Source: CAIXRL01 sp964619155
Lineage (GTDB): Bacteria; Eisenbacteria; RBG-16-71-46
Length of the DNA stretch: 28,802 nucleotides
Assembly (NCBI GenBank): GCA_964619155.1
Contig: CAZUEM010000031.1
Location: 1-28,802, forward strand
Reading direction: 5' to 3'
Shown: positions 1-6,144 of the stretch, piece by piece
Position numbering within the stretch: the stretch's first letter is position 1
Layout: every line of letters begins with the position of its first letter
Translations under genes and position numbers: made by a program
The notes under the pieces: generated by a model
What the model was told of the DNA's origin: nothing
What the model saw: only the letters and a program-made list of their open reading frames with translations
The model's database searches: none

Positions 1-689
1 AGGACGGCGCGGCCGACGCGCGCGCGCACCTGGCCGCTAGCTGCGCGGCCGAGCGCGAGGACCTCGCCGCGGCCGCCGCCGGCGCCGCGCGCACCGCGGC
101 CGGCACGATCGACCGCTCGGGCGCGTGGATCGCGACGCTGTCCATGAGCGGCCTCGTGCTCGAGGCGCTGCGCGAACTGCGGCGCCGCGGGCGGGAGCCG
201 CGCGTGCTGCTGGCCGAGAGCCGGCCGAAGCTCGAGGGCCGCGCGATGGCCGCCGCGCTCGCGGCGGAGGGAATCCCCGTGTGGCTCGTGGCCGACGCCG
301 CGCTGCCGCTGCTGGTGCAGCAGGCGGCCGCCGTGTGGCTCGGCGCGGACGCGGTGACCGAGCACGGCGTGCTGAACAAGATCGGCTCGTACACGGTGGC
401 GCTCGCCGCGCGCGAGCACGGCGTGGCGGTGCACGCGATCGCGACGCGGCGGAAGATCCTGCCGGCGGCGACGCCCGCGCTCGGCATCGCGGAGATGCCG
501 CCCGCGGAGCTCTGGGACGCGCCGCCGGAGGGCGTGCGCCCGCGCAACGTCTACTTCGAGATGGTGCCGCTGTCGCTGCTGCGCGGCGTCGTGGTCGAGG
601 GCGAGGTGCTGGGCGCGGGTGAGGTCGCGGTGGCCGCCGCCGACCGCGCCCTGCCCGACGAGCTGGCCGCGGCGCTGCCGAAGGCCTGA
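1..689 (+). CDS. eIF-2B alpha/beta/delta-family protein, 5' partial
   Basis: The gene is already open at the window edge (frame starting at base 3) and ends with TGA at 687-689; the true start lies upstream. The visible ~228 residues match the C-terminal Rossmann-like half of the eIF-2B / MtnA / ribose-1,5-bisphosphate isomerase superfamily. They contain a GADAVTEHGVLNKIGSY block, the equivalent of the family GAD-x-(I/V)-xx-xG-xxxNKxGTY motif, then REHGV and a NVYFEMVPLSLLRGVV segment resembling the family's NPxFExVPxxLI end. The first ~45 visible residues are Ala/Arg-rich and uninformative. Bacterial members are usually annotated 'translation initiation factor eIF-2B' but are more likely sugar-phosphate isomerases or of unknown role. 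The substrate cannot be told from this fragment. Confidence 0.85.
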   Translation, partial: DGAADARAHLAASCAAEREDLAAAAAGAARTAAGTIDRSGAWIATLSMSGLVLEALRELRRRGREPRVLLAESRPKLEGRAMAAALAAEGIPVWLVADAALPLLVQQAAAVWLGADAVTEHGVLNKIGSYTVALAAREHGVAVHAIATRRKILPAATPALGIAEMPPAELWDAPPEGVRPRNVYFEMVPLSLLRGVVVEGEVLGAGEVAVAAADRALPDELAAALPKA

Positions 690-731
690 GCGCCGGGCAA
701 CGCCCGGCCGGACCGGACGCCGCCACCGCCG

Positions 732-1232
732 ATGCGCATCCGACCCGACGACCTGCGAGGGCCCGAGATCCGGGCGCTGCTCGAGGAGCACCTTTCGGAC
801 ATGCGCTCGATCTCGCCGCCCGGGAGCGTGCACGCGCTCGACCTCGACGGCCTGCGCCGCCCCGGGATCACGTTCTGGACGGCCTGGGACGGCGGCGAGC
901 TGCTCGGCTGCGGCGCGCTCCGGGAACTCGATCCGGCCCACGGCGAGATCAAGTCCATGCGCACGGCGTCCGCCCACCGGCGCAGGGGCGTCGGCGCGGC
1001 GATGCTTCGCCACATCCTCGCCGTGGCGGAGGGGCGCGGCTACGCACGGCTCAGCCTCGAGACCGGCTCGATGGCCGCCTTCGAACCGGCGCGCCGGCTG
1101 TACGCCTCGTTCGGCTTCGTGCCGTGCGGCCCGTTCGCGGACTACGGGCCGGACCCGAACAGCGCGTTCATGACGCTGGAGCTGCCCGCCCCCGGCGCGC
1201 CGCCCGGGCGCGGGGCGCGGGGCCGAAGCTAG
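732..1232 (+). CDS. GNAT-family N-acetyltransferase
   Basis: A 166-residue protein with the GNAT acetyl-CoA fold. Strand beta4 is followed by the pyrophosphate-binding loop RRRGVGAAML at about residues 83-92, matching the family motif (Q/R)xxGx(G/A). The downstream block LSLETGSMAAFEPARRLYASFGF is the usual LxLxT.....A..LY...GF C-terminal motif. It resembles the small PhnO/YedL-type acetyltransferases; the substrate is unknown. The last ~15 residues are Gly/Arg/Pro-rich and probably disordered. It starts 42 bases after the eIF-2B-like gene without a clear Shine-Dalgarno sequence, so the two may be cotranscribed. Its TAG overlaps the stop of convergent uvrA inside a shared CTAG. Confidence 0.9.
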   Translation: MRIRPDDLRGPEIRALLEEHLSDMRSISPPGSVHALDLDGLRRPGITFWTAWDGGELLGCGALRELDPAHGEIKSMRTASAHRRRGVGAAMLRHILAVAEGRGYARLSLETGSMAAFEPARRLYASFGFVPCGPFADYGPDPNSAFMTLELPAPGAPPGRGARGRS

Positions 1233-4024
1233 CCGCGCGGCGTGCCGGCGCCCGCGAGCGCCTCGCGCAGCCAGCGCCCCGTGTGCGAGCGCTCGCAGGC
1301 GGCGATCGCCTCGGGCGGACCCTCGGCGACCAGCTCCCCGCCGGCGTCGCCGCCGTCCGGGCCCAGGTCCACGATCCAGTCGCAGCAACGGACCACGTCG
1401 AGGTTGTGCTCGACGAGCACCACGGTGTCGCCGCGCCCGGTCAGGTCGTCGAGCACGTCCAGCAGCAGCTGGATGTCCGCCCAGTGCAGGCCCACGGTCG
1501 GCTCGTCGAGCACGTACAGGCTCGGACCCGCGCCGCGCGCCGACAGTTCGCGCGCCACCTTGAGCCGTTGCGCCTCGCCGCCCGAGAGCGTGTTCGCGCC
1601 CTGGCCGAGCCGCAGGTACCCGAGCCCGACGCGCCTCAGGATGTGCAGCCCGCGCGTGAACTTCGGCTCGCTCGCGAAGTGGTGGAACGCCTCGTCCACC
1701 GTCATCTGGAGCGCGTCGTGGATGCTGGCGCCGCGGTAGCGCACCTCGAGCACGTCGCGGTGGAAGCGCGTCCCGCCGCAGGCCTCGCACGGCACCGACA
1801 GGTCGGCGAGGAAGTACATCTCGACCTCGACCTGCCCCGCGCCCTCGCAGGTCTCGCAGCGCCCGCCCGCGGTGTTGAACGAGAACGCGCCGTCCTTCCA
1901 GCCGTGCGCGATCGCGGCGGGCTGGCGCGCGAAGATCTCGCGCAGCGCGGCGTAGACGCCCAAGTAGCTGACCGGGCACGAGCGCGGCGTGCGCCCGATG
2001 GGCGACTGGTCCACGAGCACGACGCGCTTCACCTGTTCGAGCCCCTTCACGGCCCGGTGCGCCCCGACCGGCTCCTCCTCGAGGCCCTCGAGCGAGCGCC
2101 GCGCGGCGCGGTAGAGCACGTCCTCCACGAGGCTGCTCTTGCCCGAGCCCGACACGCCGGTCACCGCGGTCAGGCGCCCGGCGGGAAAACGCGCGGTCAC
2201 GTCCTTCAGGTTGTGCTCGCGCGCGCCCTCGACGGTGAGAAACGCCTTCGGCGCCCCGGCCGCGCGCGCGCGCGCGACGCGCTTCTCGCCGGCGAGCCAG
2301 CGCGCCGTCTCGCAGCCGGCCGCCGCCGAGGCCTCCGCCGCGGGGCCGCTGTAGAGCAGCCGTCCGCCGTTCTCGCCCGCGCCCGGGCCCAGCTCGACCA
2401 GGTGCGAGGCGGCGCGGATCACCATGGGCTCGTGCTCGACCACCACCAGCGTGTTCCCGCGGCCGGCCAGCTCGCCGAGGATGCCGATCAGCCGGTCGGT
2501 GTCGCGCGGGTGCAGGCCCACCGTGGGCTCGTCGAGCACGTACAGCGTGTCGGCGAGGTTCGCCCCCAGCGCGTTCGCCAGCTCGATGCGCTGCGCCTCT
2601 CCGCCCGAGAGCGTGCGGGTCAGGCGGTCGAGCGTCAGGTAGCCGAGGTCCACGCGCAGCAGGAAGCGCAGGCGCGAGCGCACCTCCGCGAGCGCCGTGC
2701 CGGCGATCCGCCTCCCGGTGTCCGAGAGCGGCAGCGCGTCGAGGAACTCCGCGGCGCGCGCCACGGGCAGGGCGCACAACTCGGCGATCGTGAGCCCGCC
2801 GAGCCGCACGCGCAGCGCCTCGGGGCGCAGCCGTGCGCCGCCGCACGCCGTGCAGCGGCGCGGGCTCTGGTAGCGGCGCACGACGAAGCGGTTGCCGGCC
2901 TTGTACGACTTCTGCTGCAGCCGCTCGAGGAACGGGATCACACCCCTGAACGCCTTGCTCCCCTCGAGCAGCAGCCGGCGGTGCTCCTCGGACAGCTCGC
3001 GCCACGGCGTGTCGAGCGGCACGCCGGAGTCCTGCGAGAGCTTCTGCAGCTTCGGCCAGGTGGTGGCGCGCCAGGACTTCGCCCACGGGTCGAGCGCGCC
3101 CTGCCGGATCGTCCTGCCTTCGTCGGGGACGATCAGCTCGGGCGCGAACGTCAGCACGTCGCCGAACCCCCTGCACTGCGGGCAGACCCCGAGCGGGCTG
3201 TTGAACGAGAACAGCGCCGGCTCGGGGCGCACCGCGGCCGTCCCGCAGTGCGGGCACTCCCAGCGCTCGCTGCGCGCCGCGGGCTCGCCGTCGCCGAGCC
3301 GCAGCGCGAGCCGGCCCTCGCCGCGGCGGAACGCCTGCTCGCACGCCTCGACCAGGCGCTGCGACTCGTCCGCCCGCCAGCGCAGGCGGTCCACGAGGAC
3401 CAGCAGCGACTTCGTGCCGCGCGGCAGCTTCGGCGGCGGGTCGAGCTCGACCAGTTCGCCGCCCAGCAGCGCGCGCGTGTAGCCCGCGCGCAGCAGGTGG
3501 CCCGCCTGCTCGGCCCACGCCAGCTTCGCCGAGAGCGCGACCGGCGCCAGCACCTGGACGGGCGCGCCCTCCGCCCAGCCCTCCGCCTCGCGGGCGACCG
3601 ACTGCGGCGAGTCGGCGGTCACGGGCCGGCCGCAGCCGCCGCAGTGCACGGTGCCGAGCCGCGCGAAGAGCAGGCGCAGGTAGTCGTGCACCTCGGTCGC
3701 GGTGCCCACCGTCGAGCGCGCGCTGCGCGCCGGCGCGACCTGCTGGATGCTGACGGCGGGCGTCAGTCCGTGGATGGCGTCCACGTCCGGCCGCGGCAGG
3801 CGCTCGAGGAACTGCTTGGCGTACGCGGAGACCGACTCGACGTAGCGCCGCTGCCCCTCGGCGTAGAGCGTGTCGAACGCCAGCGACGACTTGCCCGAGC
3901 CCGAGACGCCGGCGATCACCGTCAGTTCGCCGCGCGGCAGGTCGAGGTCGAAGCCGCGCAGGTTGTGCTGGCGCGCGCCGCGAATCCGCAGCCAGCGGCC
4001 GGGCTCGTCGTCGGGATGGGTCAT
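1229..4024 (-). CDS. uvrA: UvrABC excinuclease ATPase subunit UvrA
   Basis: A 931-residue UvrA, close to the usual ~940. It carries two ABC modules. The first has Walker A GVSGSGKSS (residues ~39-47) and the second another GVSGSGKSS near 620. Both have LSGGEAQR signatures followed by LYVLDEPTVGLH. Zinc-binding parts are present: CGGCGRP, CPHCG...CPQC after the UvrB-binding region, CTACGGARL, and CETCEG...CEACGG in the second module. The segment between CGGC and CPHCG has the length and the VQVLAPV...VDRL pattern of the UvrB-binding domain, so this is a UvrB-competent UvrA and not the short UvrA2 type. It recognises bulky DNA lesions in nucleotide excision repair. I placed the start at the ATG of MTHPDDEPG; the frame stays open to 4189, but that extension is Arg/Pro-rich and unlike UvrA. 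No clear Shine-Dalgarno precedes the ATG. Confidence 0.97.
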   Translation of the reverse strand: MTHPDDEPGRWLRIRGARQHNLRGFDLDLPRGELTVIAGVSGSGKSSLAFDTLYAEGQRRYVESVSAYAKQFLERLPRPDVDAIHGLTPAVSIQQVAPARSARSTVGTATEVHDYLRLLFARLGTVHCGGCGRPVTADSPQSVAREAEGWAEGAPVQVLAPVALSAKLAWAEQAGHLLRAGYTRALLGGELVELDPPPKLPRGTKSLLVLVDRLRWRADESQRLVEACEQAFRRGEGRLALRLGDGEPAARSERWECPHCGTAAVRPEPALFSFNSPLGVCPQCRGFGDVLTFAPELIVPDEGRTIRQGALDPWAKSWRATTWPKLQKLSQDSGVPLDTPWRELSEEHRRLLLEGSKAFRGVIPFLERLQQKSYKAGNRFVVRRYQSPRRCTACGGARLRPEALRVRLGGLTIAELCALPVARAAEFLDALPLSDTGRRIAGTALAEVRSRLRFLLRVDLGYLTLDRLTRTLSGGEAQRIELANALGANLADTLYVLDEPTVGLHPRDTDRLIGILGELAGRGNTLVVVEHEPMVIRAASHLVELGPGAGENGGRLLYSGPAAEASAAAGCETARWLAGEKRVARARAAGAPKAFLTVEGAREHNLKDVTARFPAGRLTAVTGVSGSGKSSLVEDVLYRAARRSLEGLEEEPVGAHRAVKGLEQVKRVVLVDQSPIGRTPRSCPVSYLGVYAALREIFARQPAAIAHGWKDGAFSFNTAGGRCETCEGAGQVEVEMYFLADLSVPCEACGGTRFHRDVLEVRYRGASIHDALQMTVDEAFHHFASEPKFTRGLHILRRVGLGYLRLGQGANTLSGGEAQRLKVARELSARGAGPSLYVLDEPTVGLHWADIQLLLDVLDDLTGRGDTVVLVEHNLDVVRCCDWIVDLGPDGGDAGGELVAEGPPEAIAACERSHTGRWLREALAGAGTPRG

Positions 4025-4128
4025 GGGGCGTGGGCGGGATCGGGGCGCGGGGCTCGGCGGGAACGGGTGCGCCCGAGCGGGTCGCGGTCGTCTCGGCGTC
4101 CGCCGCCCGCGGCGCGATCGGGACGCGG

Positions 4129-4134
4129 AAGATA
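4129..4134 (-). promoter_or_regulatory. possible -10 element upstream of uvrA
   Basis: On the minus strand the sequence GTGCTATCTTCCGCG contains TATCTT preceded by TGC, an extended -10 look-alike about 105 bases before the uvrA start. Nearly the same 15-mer (GTGCTACCTTCCGCG) lies in front of dapE. No convincing -35 is seen 17-19 bp upstream. The call rests on this recurrence in front of genes. Confidence 0.35.
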
Positions 4135-4175
4135 GCACGCGCCTTCGCGGGGAGGACCGGAACGGGCAGGATGCG

Positions 4176-4206
4176 GGCGGCTCCAGCATCCGTGCTGGAT
4201 GCCGCC
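4176..4206. other. strong stem-loop upstream of uvrA
   Basis: GGCGGC and GCCGCC ends enclose TCCAGCA / TGCTGGA with a TCCG tetraloop: 13 base pairs with one bulged T. There is no adjacent T-run on either strand, so it is not a standard intrinsic terminator. It lies between the terminator of the small Lys-rich gene (4291-4326) and the presumed uvrA promoter. It could insulate uvrA from upstream transcription or be a leader structure. Confidence 0.5.
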
Positions 4207-4280
4207 TCGCGCGAACCGGAAGGGACGGCCGGCCCTGACTCTCGAGCTCCCGGCTCGTTCGCGCGCGCCCCGGAGGGCGC

Positions 4281-4326
4281 TCGAAAATGTTGAAGGGCGG
4301 CCGGCGTTCAGCCGACGCGCCCTTCA
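4281..4326 (-). terminator. intrinsic terminator of the Lys-rich mini-gene
   Basis: A perfect 9-bp stem (TGAAGGGCG at 4291-4299 with CGCCCTTCA at 4318-4326) contains an inner GGC/GCC pair. Read on the minus strand, it is followed directly by ACATTTTCG. It lies 26 bases beyond the stop codon of the 21-residue gene. On the plus strand no T-run follows, so it acts for minus-strand transcripts. Confidence 0.7.
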
Positions 4327-4351
4327 GGACGTGCCAGGTCCAGAAAACCGG

Positions 4352-4417
4352 TTACTTCTTCTTCGCGGCCTTCTTCTTCGTGGCCTTCTTCTTCGCAGCC
4401 TTCTTCTTGGCAGCCAT
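4352..4417 (-). CDS. 21-residue Lys/Ala-repeat peptide
   Basis: ATG at 4417-4415 and TAA at 4354-4352 enclose 21 codons: Met-Ala-Ala, then four Lys-Lys-Lys blocks separated by Ala-Ala, Ala-Thr and Ala-Ala. Twelve of 21 residues are lysine. The evidence for expression is strong. The minus-strand sequence GGAGGAGGTGATC is a nearly ideal Shine-Dalgarno about 10 bases before the ATG. An intrinsic terminator follows, and a near-consensus sigma-54 promoter lies ~105 bases upstream. The (A/T)AKKK repeat resembles the C-terminal tails of bacterial histone H1-like proteins and Lys-rich tails of nucleoid proteins, here as a whole protein. A polyanion-binding role (DNA, RNA or ribosome) is inference. 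Lysines are all AAG, alanines GCT, GCC or GCG. A leader-peptide role is less likely because no gene follows downstream in the same direction before the terminator. Confidence 0.75.
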   Translation of the reverse strand: MAAKKKAAKKKATKKKAAKKK

Positions 4418-4422
4418 TCGGG

Positions 4423-4434
4423 GATCACCTCCTC
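4423..4434 (-). promoter_or_regulatory. very strong Shine-Dalgarno of the Lys-rich mini-gene
   Basis: The minus strand reads GGAGGAGGTGATC before the ATG at 4417. It pairs almost fully with the 3' end of 16S rRNA (anti-SD CACCUCCU plus the flanking GAUC). This is the best ribosome-binding site in the window and decides the start of the mini-gene. Confidence 0.8.
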
Positions 4435-4518
4435 CGCATTCACTGCTTGGGTCGTGTTCTCCGAACTACCGAGCGGGCGACGGGGCGCGATGCGTCCCAT
4501 CTCACGGGAGTGAATCCC

Positions 4519-4534
4519 AGCACGGTCCGTGCCA
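4519..4534 (-). promoter_or_regulatory. near-consensus sigma-54 (-24/-12) promoter
   Basis: The minus strand reads TGGCACGGACCGTGCT. The sigma-54 consensus is TGGCACG-N4-TTGC(A/T); only one position (T to G at the start of the -12 element) differs, and the GG...GC spacing is exact. A start site near 4508 would give a leader of ~90 bases to the Lys-rich mini-gene. A gene for a sigma-54 activator lies immediately upstream. The same bases also form a perfect dyad (GCACGG-T-CCGTGC, 4520-4532), so a repressor operator is an alternative reading. Confidence 0.6.
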
Positions 4535-4539
4535 CGCAC

Positions 4540-4680
4540 CAGAGTGCGTCGAGAGCTTGATTCTTAAGACATTGCAATACATAGCGATAAGAAATATCAC
4601 GCCCTCTCATGAAGGGTCGCGAAGCTGTGGATGGCGCTGTGGAGAATCCGCCTAAGTGTCAACAAACTAGCTTCTTACAC
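4540..4680. promoter_or_regulatory. AT-rich upstream region with direct repeat and dyad
   Basis: This stretch is conspicuously AT-richer than anything else in the window (for example ATTGCAATACATAGCGATA). It contains a direct repeat GCTGTGGA at 4624-4631 and 4636-4643, 12 bp apart, and a GTGT-N17-ACAC dyad at 4656-4680. These lie ~115-170 bp upstream of the predicted sigma-54 start site, the usual position for enhancer sites of an NtrC-type activator. TGTGGAGAA on the plus strand also differs from a DnaA box by one base. The function is inferred only from position and composition. Confidence 0.4.
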
Positions 4681-4721
4681 CGAAAACAAAACGCATCTCG
4701 TTGTGATTCAACGAGATGCGT
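4681..4721 (-). terminator. intrinsic terminator of the NtrBC-like operon
   Basis: A perfect 13-bp stem (ACGCATCTCGTTG at 4691-4703 with CAACGAGATGCGT at 4709-4721) has a 5-base loop. On the minus strand it is followed by TTTGTTTTCG. It lies 30 bases past the stop of the response-regulator gene and separates this operon from the mini-gene. Confidence 0.85.
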
Positions 4722-4751
4722 GGAGATGTCCATTTCCTTGAGACTGTCCAG

Positions 4752-6140
4752 TTACTTGACGATCCGCGTCTCCTCGATGCGAAGCCGGCGCAGTTTCTCG
4801 ATGAGCCCCTGCCTCGAGATGCCGAGGATGCGCGCCGCGCGGCTCTTGTTGCCCGACGTCATGCGCAGCACCTCGTTGATGTGGTCGGCCTCGATCTGCG
4901 CGAGCGTCGGCAGACCGAGCACGTCGCGCACCGCCGCCGCGGCTGTACTCGCGGGCGCGGCGCGGCGCCCGAGCACTTCCGGCGGGAAGTGCTCGGAGTC
5001 GATGTGCGAGCCCTCCTCGAGCAGCACGACACGCTCGATCAGGTTGCGCAGCTCGCGGACGTTGCCCGGCCAGGGGTAGTCGAGCAGCACGCGCCGGGCC
5101 TCGGGCGTGAAGTCCTCGAAGGTCTTCTGGAACTTGCGCGAGAACTCCCGCATGAAGTGCCGCGCGAGCATCAGGACGTCCTCGCCGCGCTCGCGCAGCG
5201 GCGGCAGGGTGATCGAGACGACCTTGAGGCGGAAGTAGAGGTCGCCCCGGAAGCGCCCGGCCCGGACCTCCTCCTCGACGCTCTTGTTGGTCGCGGCGAC
5301 GATGCGGATGTCCACCGAGATGTCCTGAGCGCCGCCGACGCGCTTGAAGTTCCGGTGGTCGATGAAGCGCAGCAGCTTGGCCTGGGTCGGCAGCGGCATG
5401 TCCGCCACCTCGTCCAGGAACAGCGTGCCGCCGTCGCACAGCTCGACCAGGCCCTTCTTGGTGTCCGTCGCGTCGGTGAAGGCGCCCTTCTCGTGCCCGA
5501 ACAGCTCGTTCTCGAGCAGCGCCTCCTGGAACGACGAGCAGTTGACCTCCATGAGCGGGGCCTGCGCCCGGTCGCTGCGGTAGTGAACGGCCCGCGCGAC
5601 CAGCTCCTTGCCCGTGCCGCTCTCGCCCGAGATGAGCACCGAGGTCGCCTTGCTGCGCACGACCTTGTCGATGAGGGCGCGCACTTCGCGCATGGCGGAG
5701 GACTGGCCGATGATCTCCTCGCCCGAGTAGTGCTGCCAGGCGCGGCGCCGGTAGAGGTCCAGCTCGGTCGCCTGCCGGAAGTTCCGGCCCGCCGACTCGA
5801 CGGCGAGGACGATGTCCTCCATCTCGTAGGGCTTGCGGACGAAGTCGCAGGCGCCGTGCTTCATCGCCTCGACCGCCGTCTGCACGTCGCCGAAGGCGGT
5901 GATGATGATGATCTGGAGCAGCGGGTCGAGCTGCCGGGCGCGCCGGAGCACGGACAGCCCGTCGGTGTCGGGCAGGCGCATGTCGAGGATCATGACCTGC
6001 GGCCGGACCTCGCCCACCTTCTCGAGACCTTCGGCGCCGGTGCTCGCCACCTCGACGGCGTAGCCGCGGGCGCGCAGCACCTTGCCGAGCGACTTGCGGA
6101 TGAGCAGCTCGTCGTCCACCACCAGGACGGAGGTCTTCAT
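4752..6140 (-). CDS. NtrC-family sigma-54-dependent response regulator
   Basis: A 462-residue three-domain activator. The receiver domain (1-120) has the acidic pair D9-D10, phospho-acceptor D53 in ILDMRLPDTDG, T81 and K103. The AAA+ domain (~142-375) has Walker A GESGTGKE (172-179), the sigma-54 contact loop GAFTDA (219-224, where most family members have GAFTGA), Walker B LFLDE (240-244) and an RGDLYFRL arginine-finger region. The C-terminus has a Fis-type helix-turn-helix (NKSRAARILGISRQGLIEKL). It should drive open-complex formation at sigma-54 promoters after phosphorylation by the kinase encoded just upstream. That stop lies 4 bases before this ATG, with a GGAGGA ribosome-binding site overlapping the kinase end. 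A near-consensus sigma-54 site lies ~230 bases beyond its 3' end. The specific stimulus is not visible. Confidence 0.95.
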   Translation of the reverse strand: MKTSVLVVDDELLIRKSLGKVLRARGYAVEVASTGAEGLEKVGEVRPQVMILDMRLPDTDGLSVLRRARQLDPLLQIIIITAFGDVQTAVEAMKHGACDFVRKPYEMEDIVLAVESAGRNFRQATELDLYRRRAWQHYSGEEIIGQSSAMREVRALIDKVVRSKATSVLISGESGTGKELVARAVHYRSDRAQAPLMEVNCSSFQEALLENELFGHEKGAFTDATDTKKGLVELCDGGTLFLDEVADMPLPTQAKLLRFIDHRNFKRVGGAQDISVDIRIVAATNKSVEEEVRAGRFRGDLYFRLKVVSITLPPLRERGEDVLMLARHFMREFSRKFQKTFEDFTPEARRVLLDYPWPGNVRELRNLIERVVLLEEGSHIDSEHFPPEVLGRRAAPASTAAAAVRDVLGLPTLAQIEADHINEVLRMTSGNKSRAARILGISRQGLIEKLRRLRIEETRIVK

Positions 6141-6144
6141 GCGC

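Noticed and set aside
1124..4135. Very long open frame on the plus strand opposite uvrA (about 1000 codons), and similar long frames opposite the NtrC, Clp-RF and groEL genes.
   Set aside because: They have Arg/Ala/Pro-rich composition without domains and are explained by extreme GC at third codon positions of the real genes on the other strand.
4265..4280. GCGCCC-CGGA-GGGCGC hairpin.
   Set aside because: The stem is only 6 bp, with no T-run on the minus strand; such short GC palindromes are expected by chance in this composition.
4520..4532. Perfect dyad GCACGG-T-CCGTGC as a repressor operator.
   Set aside because: It coincides with the sigma-54 -24/-12 match, which also explains the sequence. 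It is kept as an alternative within that entry and not as a separate feature.
4540..4700. Replication origin, suggested by AT-richness and DnaA-box-like TGTGGA repeats.
   Set aside because: Only one near-match is present, and no dnaA, dnaN or gyr genes are nearby. An enhancer region for the sigma-54 promoter fits the context better.
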